Below are positions 9,723 through 21,774 of a stretch of 64,000 nt of DNA, in pieces. This DNA comes from Tetraselmis striata (Eukaryota > Chlorophyta > Chlorodendrophyceae > Chlorodendrales > Chlorodendraceae), in NCBI GenBank assembly GCA_006384855.1, contig VCJN01001211.1:1-64000 (forward strand), in the 5' to 3' direction. The position numbers and the translations under genes were made by a program. Below the pieces are notes generated by a model. That model was not told where the DNA came from and ran no database searches. It was given only the letters and a program-made list of their open reading frames with translations. How positions within the stretch are numbered: the stretch's first letter is position 1; every line of letters starts with the position of its first letter.

Positions 9723-11270
9723 ATGTAGTAATGCGTGGTGTTTGTGTCCCGCGGGCTATGATGACCATTGTTGGCGTCATGCGCGGACTTGTGAATTCAC
9801 GCTCTATGCTCTGTGCGCATGAATTACGCCAAATAACGGACTTGAGCCCACATGTTTTGCGGTCCCCTGGAGGTCCTTACACCATTTCTATCATGTGATT
9901 GTAATCATGCCTATACGAGCAGCGCAAGACAAGAGTCTCGGTACTCTCACAACTGCATGGGAACATGAGGAGCAAGATGAAGCAACACGCGTAAACGCAT
10001 AGTTGGAAAGCAACAACGTTACGAGAGCACACTCGCGATGCTGATGGGCAGCTCAACATATTAAAGCGGATGCTTGTCAACCTTCTGCATAAAAAATATG
10101 CAAAGGATCAGGCAGTAGGGCGTGCTCGATACAACAAGTCTTTTGCCTGAGTCCCAATTCAATTATACGATGCCAGCTCAAATAAAAGCGGGTCCCAATT
10201 ATACGTGGGCAGCTCTATCATATGCATATATAAGTTGGCTTCATCAACTCTGGATGGCTCTATCAAGGCCTTAATGAGTGGCAAGATCGCACGGCCAGAT
10301 TGCCTAGTAGTAGTAGTAGTGGTAGTATGTATGATAATAGATGAGATAAGGAAGCATGCGGGCAAGCTATATATTGGGTTAGCGTTCATCCGAAGCCAAG
10401 CAACCAGTGAGATAGGGGCTCAGACACATGCAACAGTGACATAGTTTGTGCCAACAAAACTGATGTGCGAGCAAAATGGTGTGCTATATGTGGTGTACTC
10501 AAGAGCGACCCACATGCACAATAATCTGGGGCAAGTGACTGCAAGTATAGCATAGGAGCGAAAATGAATATGGTGGAACTAGAACCTAACACATTAAAGT
10601 TCACCGGCCTGCAATAAGATGGGCAGGGGGGGATGTTACAACCTATGTCCTTCAAGGCTGAGCATGTCACTGGTCTCAAGGGGAAGAATGGGCGCGAGAA
10701 GCAGTTGCTATCTCTGATTGTCGAGGAGTTGAAGTCTTTGCTAAACGATCCTCCTTACAAGCTAAGTTATCATGCCATGCCACGAAGAATAATGTGCTGA
10801 AATCAACTCTCCTTTGTGCTATCGCGATGAAGCAAAAAGCGGATCATGTTGCGGCGGAGGCGCAAACTTCGGCGGCTTCGGCTCAAGAACGTCTGATGCA
10901 TGCCCAACGTGCAAGACAACATAATGCGCTAGTCCCTCAACAACAACAGTAAAAGCATGCGTGGATGTACAATTTGATGGTCTATCAACAATGGTTGGCT
11001 GCAGCCAATGCCATAGCACAACACCAGCATAGACAATAAATAGAATCGTCACATTCCGGGCAGGTAGTGGCTGGTGCGTTTGTAACCACCTTATCACTGC
11101 TTTGCCTAACGGACTCAAATTGGACCCAGAACGCTTCGCCGGTTGCCAGATTTTAGGAAAATCATGAGAGTTTACAGAATTAAGGACATTTCAAGCTAAT
11201 TACCGAATTAAGGAGATCAAAAAGTTCATGTCTCCCCTATGCCGGCATGCCCTCGCCGCGCTTGGAGAAC
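9723..11270. other. No gene recognised
   Basis: Intermediate-GC sequence. It holds a short TAG-type microsatellite near 10307-10325. Near 10645-10970 a possible decayed coding stretch encodes words such as GREKQLLSLIVEELKSLL and a Gln-rich run, broken by stops. Confidence 0.4.
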
Positions 11271-11271
11271 G

Positions 11272-11295
11272 CCCCCCCCCCCCCCCCCCCCCCCC
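11272..11295 (+). repeat. Poly(C) tract, 24 nt
   Basis: Uninterrupted run of 24 C. Confidence 0.95.
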
Positions 11296-11487
11296 AGCTC
11301 GGACGACGAAGCCTGAAACGTGACACACAGATCGAATATATCCCGTGCTGCTCAGTGAATATTCGTCGCGCGAGCCCCGCGTGCGCTACCATGGCTATCT
11401 ATTGGTGCGCGGGGTACACTACGAGTGCCAGTACTGAAGTCGCGTGAAAAACTGCAGATATGTAGTGCAGAGCAGTCGCGTCACTAC

Positions 11488-11575
11488 AGCATAAGTACTG
11501 GTGTGAATTACAAAAAGGGCAGTTCCCCAGAATTAGAAAAAAATCAACACAGCATAAGTACTGGTACAGTATGAT
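11488..11575 (+). repeat. Dispersed repeat, left arm flanking the RT remnant
   Basis: Contains GTGTGAATTACAAAAAGGGC followed by AGTTCCCCAGAATTAG, framed by two CAGCATAAGTACTGG words. The same unit occurs inverted, in two tandem copies, at 14637-14757, and a related short copy starts near 16432. Confidence 0.7.
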
Positions 11576-11789
11576 ATGATAAATACCATAATGGTGCCAG
11601 TAGAACTATACGAGGTACTAGAGCGGGATAAGGTGTACAGCAGGGGTACGATATCAGAGCAACGAGTCATCCTTACGTACGCGTAAGGGGTGCCGACCCG
11701 ATAATTAGAACCCTGCCCGCCGCCATGTCAACTAGTCGCTACTTTGGCTCTCAGACATGGCGGCCACATGGGGCGATAGCGAATCTTGA

Positions 11790-12360
11790 GATCATCGTGA
11801 TGATATCTTAAATATCGTAATATATTCGCCTCCCACCGGACCAATACAGGCGTAGCGCGAATTCTTCGAATTTCGTTCCGCACCGCCCGTACTCATATAA
11901 TAATTAATATAGAAAGCACATACTAACGTACTTGATACATAAATACGTATGGACGTGACACAATTTAGAATAAAGACCAATATGATAACATTATTATATA
12001 CCGCCTGAGATGGTACGTTTTGATGTATGAGATATGCACCTTCTGCTAATTTAACAAAAATACACTGTATACTAAAAAATAATCATGTTGTTTATACTGT
12101 ATAGAGTACATATACATAATACATACGGTATAGACATCGATACATTCTATGGTATATAAGCAATATAAGCGAAATAATAGTAGTAAATAAGGCGGCCACA
12201 GCGCGCAGCAGCGTGCAGTACGCGGGAAGCGACTCCCGGGAAGCGACCAGATACGAGACCAGCATCACCGGCGTCGCGCGCTCCGCCATATATATCCCCG
12301 GATTTTGGTGATTTCCGATATCGCCTTCTGCTGCTAGCTCATGTAATTATATATATCCCC
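11790..12360. other. AT-rich block without genes
   Basis: A strongly AT-rich stretch (TATA, ATAC and AATA words) within otherwise GC-rich DNA. No coding signal. It precedes the RT remnant. Confidence 0.5.
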
Positions 12361-12479
12361 GATACCGCCATCGATTACACTAATCCTACCGTACTACGGG
12401 TCCTAGATAACAGTCACCGACATAAAAACGCCAGTACAGGTACCAGTACAAGTGAAGTTCGCCCCGGTACCCGTACCAG

Positions 12480-14610
12480 TGATAGTGATTTTTGGTGGGC
12501 CTTCCGGAGCACGTTTGGCCGGCTCTTCACGCCTTCCGCACGTCCATCAAGGCGTCCGTGGGGCTTGAGGTGCGCTTCGACAAGATGCAGGCGTACAGCG
12601 CAGACATGGAGGCTGCGCGGCGTGAGGCTCCGGCCGACATCGAGTGGCCCGAGCTAGATGGCCATCACGGCATCGCGGTCATAGTAGTGCCGCTGGGATC
12701 GCCTGAGTTTGTGCATGCGTACATGCGCGGCAAGGCGGAGGAGCTACGAGAGGAGGTGGACGCTAGCCTGAACAAGCTTCTATCTGCCAAGCCCAGCCGT
12801 CGGTACACCCACGCCTTGCATCACCACGCATGGGCCCTGCTCAAGCATTGCATGCAACACAAGCAGTAGGGCGCATTTACGTCACATCTCAATCTCACAG
12901 TGAAGGCGGGGTATTGGCTCCGCAATTGTCTTCCGTCCGAGGTGGAGGCCTTTGCGGAGGCGGTGGACGCCACCATCCTCGCGGCGGTCGAACGGGTGCT
13001 AGGGGTCTCTTTTGATCCCTCCACGTACGGCACTGCAACCAATCCGGTGGTCACCAATTTCTTGGCGGAGCTTTTGCACGACCCCGACCCCATGGCAGCG
13101 GAGGTGGCTACCTTGAGCGAGGATGCAGTGGCCAGGGCGCGCTGCAGGCTTCACCTCCCCACTCGGTTGAAGGGAGTTGGCATCCGCCGCATGGCTAGCG
13201 TTCGTGATGCCGCCTTCATCGGCGGCATGAATGCCATCCTCCCAAAGTTCCTGACTAGGAACTCCGGCACCAACACCCCCACCCCTGGTTTCTTCGACCC
13301 ACAGCTCGGGTCCGTACTTGGCCGAGGCAGCTTCAACGCAACTTCTTCCGCCCGCCAGTATGACCACTTCCTCAACGATGCTCATGGGTCGGACAGCTAC
13401 GCCGCGGAGATGAGCAGGCGTGGGGCCGCCTCCAAGCGGCTACTGCTGGCCATCTTGGCGACGCCGATGCGCGCCAGATGGAGCGGGAAGTGGAGGCTGC
13501 GTCGGGCTCCAGTCGCAAAAGGAGCTGACGGCATTTCTAGACCAGGCCAACAACTCTCGGCTTCGAAATGAGGTGTGCGCTCTCCCTGCCACATGTAGGG
13601 AACGGATCTTGTTCAACCAGCTCGACGCGGCGTCAGGCATGTGGACAGTGGCCATCCCCACCGCGCGGACAGCCATGACTCCGCATGAGCTGCGGGAGGT
13701 CGCTGCCGGGTACTTCCTTCTGCCTAGCCCGTGCTTGGCCCCGGTGGTTGGGAGCCAGATCATTCTGCCCTCGACGGAGCACAACCCCGTCACTGTTGAC
13801 CTATACAGCGACGCGCTCATGAACCTCCCGGCGCCTGGAGACGCTCACTGGCGTGTACACTGACGCTATCGCAGATGCCTTCCGCGATCACTGCGTTCAC
13901 GACCTAGGTATCGCGGTATGGCGGGAGGTGGATGACTTGTTCCAGCAGGCAGTGCCTCTCGGCAACACCGTGCCCAGGGATGAATTCAAGGACCTAGTGC
14001 CGGACGCAGAGCTCTCCCTTCCAGCGTTCAACGTCGTGACCGGGAGTTATGATCCCCGGAGCTTGAAGTCCACGATGTTGGAGTTCAAGACTATGCGGTA
14101 CGGGGGTCAAGTACACTGCAGTGCCCCGGGCCACGGCTGTGGATCGGTTTGAGCGCTCCTGTTGGGCGACATACAACGGGGGTTGGCTGCGCGGGATGCG
14201 GCGTGGCACAACACGGAGCCCGGACAGAAGGGTCCTCTTCGAGACATCCTGGATATGTCGGAGTACACGGGCATGGTCTTCGGCACAGTGGGTGAGGTGA
14301 GCAAGGGGGTGCGCCGCACAGTGCGTGGTATCGCATGCTTGGCTGCGGATCGGGGTGCCCTCTCATCGCGGGGCACTCGGTGCATCACCCGGGCCCACCA
14401 GGAGGCCTTGCTCGCAAGAGATTTCCTCGGGGTCTTGATTGAGCTTGGTGGCAGCTCGAGCGCACCTCATCAGACGGCGCAGATTCGTCTGCCATCCCGT
14501 TGCTGAAGCTGCACAGCACGTCCGAGGATCACCCACGCACAAACGTGCACGCGTGGCCCGGACTCTGAATCGTGTGCGCATTACTCATCCATCCCGCCTT
14601 ATGCGGGGGG
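12480..14610 (+). pseudogene. Decayed reverse-transcriptase C-terminal region (non-LTR-like)
   Basis: Three frames together read as the part of a retroelement polyprotein after the RT palm. The order is VVPLGSPEFVHAYM (RT thumb-like PLGS.EFV word), HAWALLKHCMQHK, LPTRLKGVGIRRMASVRDAAFIGG (the LP.RLGG.GIR block common after non-LTR RT domains), then MLEFKTMRYGG and VFGTVGEVSKGVRR near the end. A stop at 12867-12869, an indel near 13570 and further breaks show it is dead. The catalytic palm and endonuclease are not present upstream. It probably shares ancestry with the remnant at 49732-50313. Confidence 0.55.
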
Positions 14611-14636
14611 GCCGCTTTTAGGCGCCTCGCTGTGTT

Positions 14637-14757
14637 GATTTTCTAATTACAGTATGGGGAACTGCCCTTTTTGTAATTCACACCAGTGATAGGCGGCTTG
14701 CTGTGTTGATTTTCTAATTCTGGGGAACTGCCCTTTTTGTAATTCACACCAGTGATA
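14637..14757 (-). repeat. Dispersed repeat, two tandem inverted copies right of the RT remnant
   Basis: Two consecutive units, each with TGTTGATTTTCTAATT, then GGGGAACTGCCCTTTTTGTA and ATTCACACCAGTGATAGG. They are the reverse complement of the unit at 11488-11575. Confidence 0.75.
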
Positions 14758-15095
14758 GGGACAGCGCAGCGCGCGAGGCGGCAGGACGAAACCCCCGCCT
14801 ACGCGTGTGCTATCGGCAATGTAGTCGCTACTCGCAGGTGTCAAAAGATTCTCATCGTCACCACAGCCGCGCAACAAGCAGCAACAAAGGCTGTGCGACA
14901 GCAGCAGCAGAACATAAGTCGCTAGTAGCAGCAGTTCGTCAGATACTGGACTGTTGCGTGTTGCAGTTAGAAGAACAACACGGACACCCGGGGACATATG
15001 AATAGTCGGGAAACCTAGCTAGTTTGTCAGTACTCAGAAGAATACTCACTTGAGTGTACCGATTTACGCGCGCTATCGCCACCTTGCGAGAAACC

Positions 15096-18000
15096 ATGGG
15101 TAACTGTCTGAGCTCGGAGCCCAGGTCGGATTCGGCTGCTGCTGCTAAGCCCGCGAGTGCTTCTGGCGGGGTTACGAAGACTATGACGGATGTGGTGTTG
15201 CCGCCCACTTCCGTACTCGCCAAGCAGTACTTCCTGTTCAGCAGGTTGCCAGACCCGAACGGCGGTGCGGTACGCGCTGGCGCAACCTGGATCGCTCGAG
15301 AGAAGAGCACAACGAATATGGCCGTGCTGCGTGTGCTGCAGCTGCCACTTGATCCAGGACTTGTACCACTGGTGTGTCGGGAGGTGGAGGCCCTGGCGCC
15401 CGCGCTGCTCAACTCGCACCCCAACGTCATCCCTGCGAAGGTAAGCATCGTGCGCGCAGCAGTTGTTACTCGGCTCTAATTAGTCTTGCGAAATGCTTTG
15501 GAAATTTGCTTCATGACTAATACAGAGCGTCAGCTAGTCGCTACCGGTAGCGACCATCCAGGGCTTCCCTTTAAGTCGATTGCTGCTTAAACGCCGCCGT
15601 AGTCGTAGAGACGCCGCAAGGCTGTTGCCAGTCCTGTCCTGGAGGCGAAAAATATATCTGAAATAACTCTTACATACCTCCTAGCGCCCCCGCCGTCGGT
15701 TCGCGCAGGGGCTTTATAGTTTTTTTTTTCGCCCCCGGGACAGGACTGGCACCAGGGGCTTTATAGTACGACAGGTCGTACTGGAACTCGCTATGCAGAT
15801 ATAATGCACAGCAATCACGTGAGCACTGTGCGTAGTAGGTAGTCGCGTCACTACCCAGACGGTTTTACCGACCGTGACGCGGAAAGCGACCCCCCCCCCC
15901 CCCCCCCCCCCCCCCCCGACACTCCTCATGGGCCAGGGGTGGGGCTGTCCCACTGTGGACGACCCATCGCACCCCGGCCGGCCCGGCCGCGTCCGCGAGC
16001 GGACCGCGACAACCCTTGCAGCGTCTCCACGGCCCCGGTGACAGTATGTAAACCCGCGCATACTACGTAGATATATACTGATATTATCATGCTCTCCTGA
16101 ACATATCTGTGGACTTGAATGTGGACATAGTGAAAGATGATATTTTAAAGACAGATGTGTATGGGCGGTCCAAATACATACGCGGAACCAGTATACCAGT
16201 GCGTGTACTCCGCCTTTTGGCGGAGTGCTGTAGTGTTGATGATTACTACTGCTTTTAGCAGTTGGTGGATTTGTAGCTGCGGTTATTGTAGCTGCGGTTA
16301 CTCGCACCAGTTCGATTACTTCGGGTAGTGTTCATGGCAGCGCACGTGACCGTCCGCCACCGGATGGGCGGGTCATCCGGTAACCTGTAGTCGTTGGGGC
16401 GTGGAGGATACCGGTGCCAGTAGCGGTACTGGTGTGGATTACAAAAGGCCAGTAACAAATCCACCCCGAAAAGTAGCAGCACCGATAGCGAGCAATTCCT
16501 ATATTATGCTGGGTCACCTTCCTGATTAACTGAATCTCCCGAATGATTCAGCATATTACTGCATGCCATCCCCGCTTTTTGCATCCCCTTTCAGGTGCTG
16601 TTGGCTGCCTGCAGCATGTTGTATAACTCAATTTGACAAAGTTTGGGCATACAAATGTCTGGTTCTGTTGGGGTCAGGCCTTTTGAAAGGGTGGGGTGGG
16701 CCTTTTTTTTAATCGGTATTTGCAAATTATGGGACACGCTGTCCGGGGTACGTTCCGCTTTACTTTTACCCCGCTCGGCGGGCAGGCCGCGCACCATCAT
16801 CTTGCGATCCATGCGCGTCACTGCCACATCCAAACCCAAGGACGAGCCTAAGAACACCCCCCCTTGCGCACCTAACGCTTGAAAAAAACGGGATATCATT
16901 GAATCATGATATATCCGCCTGGGATATCATTAGTTCATGATATATGGTCATAAGTATCATGAATCACGATGATGTGGTGCCATAATTCATTAAATATCCG
17001 ACAATTGGCGCCAAAACTCATCAAGTATCTAGTATTTGGCGTCACTATTCATCAAGTATGATATATCCGGCGTTCATTTATCCAGTAGCTGATGTATCTG
17101 ACATTGATTCATCAGCAAGTCGGCGGTGATATCATCTTTTAATGCATAAGCCGAATCATTTTTGATTACTACATACATATGCTGCACCTAGTACTATATA
17201 TACCAATCCCATACAATTTAGGAACAAGTTGCTGCGAGAACAACCTACTGCTTCTTGCAGAAAATATGATCAATAGATCAACTATGAGACATTGGCAGGT
17301 GAAGGTGTCGGACCGATCCTGTGGTACGCATCGCATGATGGTGGGATCATTATATCCGTATGACAATGTGCATTCGAATTAGCTCGAGCCATATCGGCAC
17401 TTCGATAGGTTCGACGAAGTTCCTCGTACGAGTTTCGAGTGTTGATTCTTTCATACGATACTGTGCTACCCGCACAGCGGGTGTTAGTAATGAGATAGAT
17501 AAACAGTTGGTGCGCAGAATTGGTGTGCAACACCCAGCATAAATCACTGCATGGCCTAGCATTACCTGTTGATATTAGTGATTTTGTTATGCATCACCAT
17601 ATGATACATGGCGCCATAATTCATCAGGGTATCTGGTCTATCTGGTATTAATTCATCAAGTCTGATAATTGGCGCCATAATTCATCCAGTATCTGATATA
17701 TCTGGCGTTGATTCATCAAGTATCTAATGTACCCGGCGTTAATTCATCAAGTATCTGATATTACAGGTGTTGATATGTGAAATTTCAAGCATCACCTCAT
17801 CAGCTCAAAACGACGTTGATTCGAATACGACATATCAATGTCAAGCATGTATCAAGAGATTAATTAGGAACCTTACCCCCGCCCACATCGGTGTCCAGAA
17901 GGGCTAGAGGCTTGGGGGTGGTGACTGGACCTGCAACATTGGGAGGATCTGGAGCGTCATTGCGGCCGAGGTTGCACTTGTCGAAAGGGGGGTTGATTAA

Positions 18001-20813
18001 GTCCAATTACCGAGTACTGCTCGCGAGCAATCGCGTGTAAGTAATCCGATTACCCGTGATTAAATGATATGCACCGCAATACTTTACACAAGGCGGGGAC
18101 CGGGTGAACGGCAGTTTAGGTCGACACTAAAGTAGTTGCGTGCAAATATCGGGTAGTCATAATGTCTGGTAATACAAACTCGGGGGTCTTCAAGTACTGT
18201 CCTTGATTTTGCTCGTAATCCAGGGGCAATCCTTCTAGAAGCCTATGTAATCGCGATTAACGGTTGGTCCTCTGTGGTCATGTACAATTAAGCGCGGGAT
18301 ATTACTAGATTGTCGAGTAGTAGATAAAGGCCTTGTAGTTCATTTTCGACAATGGCGGATTGTTTCGAGTTTTGATTGCCGCGGAGCTGCCAGGCTGGAT
18401 TGCCTGCCAATGAGCGTGAGAGTAACAAGGGACTTGGGCAGGTTTAATCGCATGAATCCAGACTGACAGACTGTGACACCCGCATGCCGGTCAATTTCAG
18501 GGCTGTGCAAATGGGTCAAATATGTACGAAAGTATTACAAGTATATTCATTCTTCTCGAGATCAGCACTACCAATACAGTACCCGTAATCGCTGCCACTT
18601 ATCGACTTGCATGGTACCTGTACCCGCCTGCCGCCCGCCTCATCTGCCTGCTGACCCGCGATGCGTCCAAGTAGGTCGCGGCTGGGCGACCTATCTGGTA
18701 CCCGCTGCACATGGCCGGGCTGCTCAATGCGGTCCCGCCATGGAGCGTAGCCGCTTAGCTGCTAATACTAAAGACACCATGCGCGGCACTGCTCCTTGCG
18801 CTCTCCGAGCAGGTCCGTAGTCGCAGTCTTTCTAGCTGCGGGCACCTGCAGGGAGCGCGCGGGCAGTGAAATTTGAACCACTAGGACACGATCAAAGGTA
18901 CTCGCGTAGCGGCCGCCGTGCTGGTAGTCTGCTGGATGGCACGGTACTGGTGGCTGTTGTGGTCGTCCTTTATACGATATTCTACTTAATTAAATAGACG
19001 AGTAGCTATTATGGGTCATGATACTGGGCTTGCCTGGTGCGGCCAAGTTCAAGTGGGTAGGAGTAGCGGAACTTGACTGCTAGGGTATGGGCGCTGGTTG
19101 GCGGGGTTTCAGATTCAAATGGCCAAACGAGTGCTTATCGGCATTGCCATTTCCCCCCACAGACGCTGGTGCTGACAGCGGAGCATTTGGCTCTGGTCGC
19201 GGCGCCGCCTTTCGGGCGCCAGGACAATAAGCTGCACACATTGGACGAGCATGCAGCTGTTTCCAGCAAGGTGTCCAACAAGCCCGGCCCCAATATGGAA
19301 GAGTCGGCAGCGCTCTACTTCTTCATACAGATCTTGGCTGGCATGGAGTACTTCCACAGTAAGAAGCTCGCGCACCTGAACATGGACCTGTCCACCATGG
19401 TGCTGGATAAGTCGGTGAACCCGCCCCGGCTGCAGCTGATGGACCGTGGGTTTGCCAAAAGCTGGCGCGTGGCCAACGACCTCACCTACTCGCGCCAAAA
19501 GTGGATCACCGGCTCAAAGAAGTACTGCAGCCTGTCGGACAGTATCGTAGACATGAACCGAAGCGTGAAGGGCAGTCGCACTCCCGGCGACAGTAGGCGT
19601 GGCAGCCAAGATGCCCTGGCCAGCTTGAATGCCAGCTGGCAGAGTGGCAAGGGAGTAACTTCCAACGCTGGCGGGGGCATGGGCTGTGGCGCTGTGCACG
19701 ATGTCAAGAGCAGCCGGAACAGCCAGGAGCTGGGCGGCTTTGATAGCGTCGACAAACTGAGCAAGATCGCTCGTGACAGTGCGGCCAGCTCAGGCTCTGA
19801 TCCGGTGGGTCATCCCCCCCTTCCCAGATGTCCACTTCAGCCTTGCCCTCTACCCGGCCGCTTGACCGGGAAGAATCATCGCAGCAAATTTGCACCCTTT
19901 GTACCCGACCAATGGCATTACGGCAATCATACCCCCCCCCTTCTCTATCTCCCTTTACCAACCCCAATAGCCACTGGCGGCCCATATGAAGGTATTAATG
20001 GCCTATCATGAAGCATGCCCCCATTTACTTGTTTGTACTTAACTGATGCTTCGCTTTCCGCAGGACATGACCATGTGCTGCGGCTCCGAGGCCTGGGACC
20101 TCGACACCGTGATGGGCTGCTCCTTTGACTCGGCACAGGCTGTGGATGTTTTCTCGTGCGGGTGCTGCCTGTTTGCACTGCTGATGGGGGTGTACCCGCA
20201 GAGCCTGCTGCAACGGCAGATTGACGCAGACCCCTCGGCGGCTGCGGCAGAGATCCACAAGCAGATGGTGCTGGGCTGGTCCGACTTCCCAGCTGCCCAG
20301 AAGCGCTACGCAAGCCTCAGCGGCGAGTGCCAGGACCTGCTCCTGCACATGCTGACCTCCGTCGAGACGGAGCGCATTACGATGCCGGATATCAAGGCCC
20401 ATCCCTGGGTCACTCGCGACCCTGGCGCGGAATATACAGTGGCGCTGAATTTCATCGGTCGACGCAGCTCAGTGGGCGACAGGTCCAACACCGCCAAGGC
20501 GCTGGCGCTGTCCAAGCAGTCGGCTGGCATCTTGCACGACCTGAAGAAGAAGATCTGTGAAACGGTGTGGCATGCTGCAAACATGGACTCAGGGCTGTCG
20601 CCCAAGGAGATACGCAGCATCTCAGTCGGGGAGCCGTATGGCAGCGCCCTGAAGGAATTCGAGAGTAACTGCCTGGGCAACATCTCTGAAGCTGGGAGCT
20701 TCAGCGCTGGCATCACCTCGGCCGATGCGGCTTCGCTCAACAAATTGCTGGGCCACAACACGCGGGATCCGGCAGTGCGCGCCGTACCAGAACGGCAGGC
20801 CATCCCTGTGTAG
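15096..20813 (+). CDS. SnRK2-like pseudokinase, N-myristoylated (three exons)
   Basis: Exons 15096-15440, 19163-19804 and 20064-20813 join in phase 0 at GT-AG sites, giving 578 aa. The start AACCATGGGT encodes MGNCLSS, a strong myristoylation (Gly2) and palmitoylation (Cys4) signal, so membrane attachment is likely. The fold is kinase: HPNVIPAK joined to TLVLTAEHLALV mirrors SnRK2, then GMEYFHSKKLAH, PPRLQLMDRGFAKSW and VDVFSCGCCLFALLMGVYP, with ERITMPDIKAHPW closing the C-lobe. Catalytic residues are missing: the Gly loop is degenerate, the VAIK Lys is absent (MAVLRVL), HRD reads HLN and DFG reads DRG. A Ser/Gly-rich insert of about 90 residues sits in the activation segment. It is probably a scaffold or allosteric regulator. 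A sequencing or gene-model error is unlikely to explain four losses. Confidence 0.85.
15478..15655 (+). mobile_element. 5'-truncated LINE 3' end
   Basis: About 178 bp homologous to 51380-51556 and to 29930-30115 (inverted). The copies share AATTTGCTT..ATGACTA, GTCGTAGAGACGC.GCAAGG and the terminal CCAGTCCTGTCC..GGCGAAAAA. Variable 5' ends and a common A-rich 3' end are the signature of target-primed retroposition. Confidence 0.65.
15706..15767 (-). mobile_element. 32-bp LINE tail with a 15-bp target-site duplication
   Basis: The word CAGGGGCTTTATAGT occurs at 15706-15720 and again at 15753-15767. Between the copies lie nine T followed by CGCCCCCGGGACAGGACTGG and CAC, the reverse complement of the LINE 3' terminus. 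This is a minimal, extremely 5'-truncated insertion with an intact duplication. Confidence 0.8.
15890..15917 (+). repeat. Poly(C) tract, 28 nt
   Basis: Uninterrupted run of 28 C inside intron 1 of the pseudokinase gene. Confidence 0.95.
16890..17790. repeat. Degenerate AT-rich tandem repeat array
   Basis: Roughly a dozen units of about 30-35 bp built on GGCG..AATTCATCAAGTATC followed by TGATATATC, in two blocks (16890-17130 and 17590-17790). About 450 bp of unrelated sequence separates the blocks. The array lies inside intron 1 of the pseudokinase gene. Confidence 0.65.
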
Positions 20814-21740
20814 ATGCCATGCTAGCTGACTGAGCTCAGGGTGCCCGGACGATGGACCACCAAGCAACCCCTAACACCCACAATAAAAAGCACCGATACC
20901 CAAGAACCCTGTGGTGTAGCTTTAGCATTGGTATCCTTGCTCCGTGCAGCAGTTTAAAATATGGATAATCTAGAGATGTTCACACCCAGGACTAGAGCGG
21001 CTGGAGCCGCCCCTGTGAACTGAGACGCCCTTCAAGCTTAAGGGATGGCCCTTTTGCTTCTTGATCCAAGCTTCTTTCAAGCGCATCTCGAAAGGCCCAT
21101 TAACTGGTGGCATGGATGGCCAATACTTGCGTGACAGGCAGCTGTAGTGCCACTACCTTGCCATGTTGGGGGTAACCTCGCACTTTGTACTCATGTCAAG
21201 GAGGTAGGAGCTTTGCGCTTGTCCCGTGCCTTAACCGAGTTTTCTTACTAACTGAACAATGGCGCCACTTGAGCACCTAAAAGACACCAGTGAGATACCA
21301 TAAACTGTGCTGAATGCCCACCCTGCCTCCGGGCCATTCACCGATCTCTGCCACAACATGCGGTCCTAATAGTAGGCCACCGCCTCGCAAACGTAGACGT
21401 GCCGAAGTAGTATGTGGAACAGCTGTGCCCAAGTGCGCCATGCTTCGCAATAGCCCATCCGCGGAGTTGGGGCCGCATTGCAGGCTTGACTGCTGCTTGC
21501 CGCATATGGTGCACGCGGGGAGAACACAGCGCAGTGATGCCCTGCACCCAGTACCCCAGGGTGTACATAGCAAGACTGAGCCGGCCATTGTAGGGCGGCT
21601 GCGCAAACACAGCAGTTGTGCCACTCCTCGAAAGGCAGTTAGCGTCGAGAGTGCCACCTCCGCTGTTGGTTCCAAGTGCCCCTTCTCCAGTGTGTATCCA
21701 AGGAAAAGCGATACACACACACAACATGCCGGCCCGAAAG

Positions 21741-21771
<31 letters not shown>
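21741..21771 (+). repeat. Poly(C) tract, 31 nt, with adjacent (CA)n
   Basis: 31 consecutive C, one T, then CCCC leading into a short CA microsatellite ending at about 21791. Confidence 0.95.

Positions 21772-21774
<3 letters not shown>

Larger units (their letters stand above)
15441..19162 (+). other. Large repeat-filled intron 1 of the pseudokinase gene
   Basis: A 3.7-kb intron starting GTAAGC and ending TTCCCCCCACAG. It holds LINE 3' tails at 15478-15655 and 15721-15752, a 28-nt poly(C), and an AT-rich degenerate tandem repeat at 16890-17790. The other two introns of the region are far shorter. The join restores a continuous kinase alignment, so no exon seems to be missing inside. Confidence 0.75.

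Noticed and set aside
15478..15655. A SINE with internal pol III promoter
   Set aside because: No A-box/B-box pair was found, and the copy at 51556 continues into LINE coding sequence, so truncated LINE ends explain the family better.
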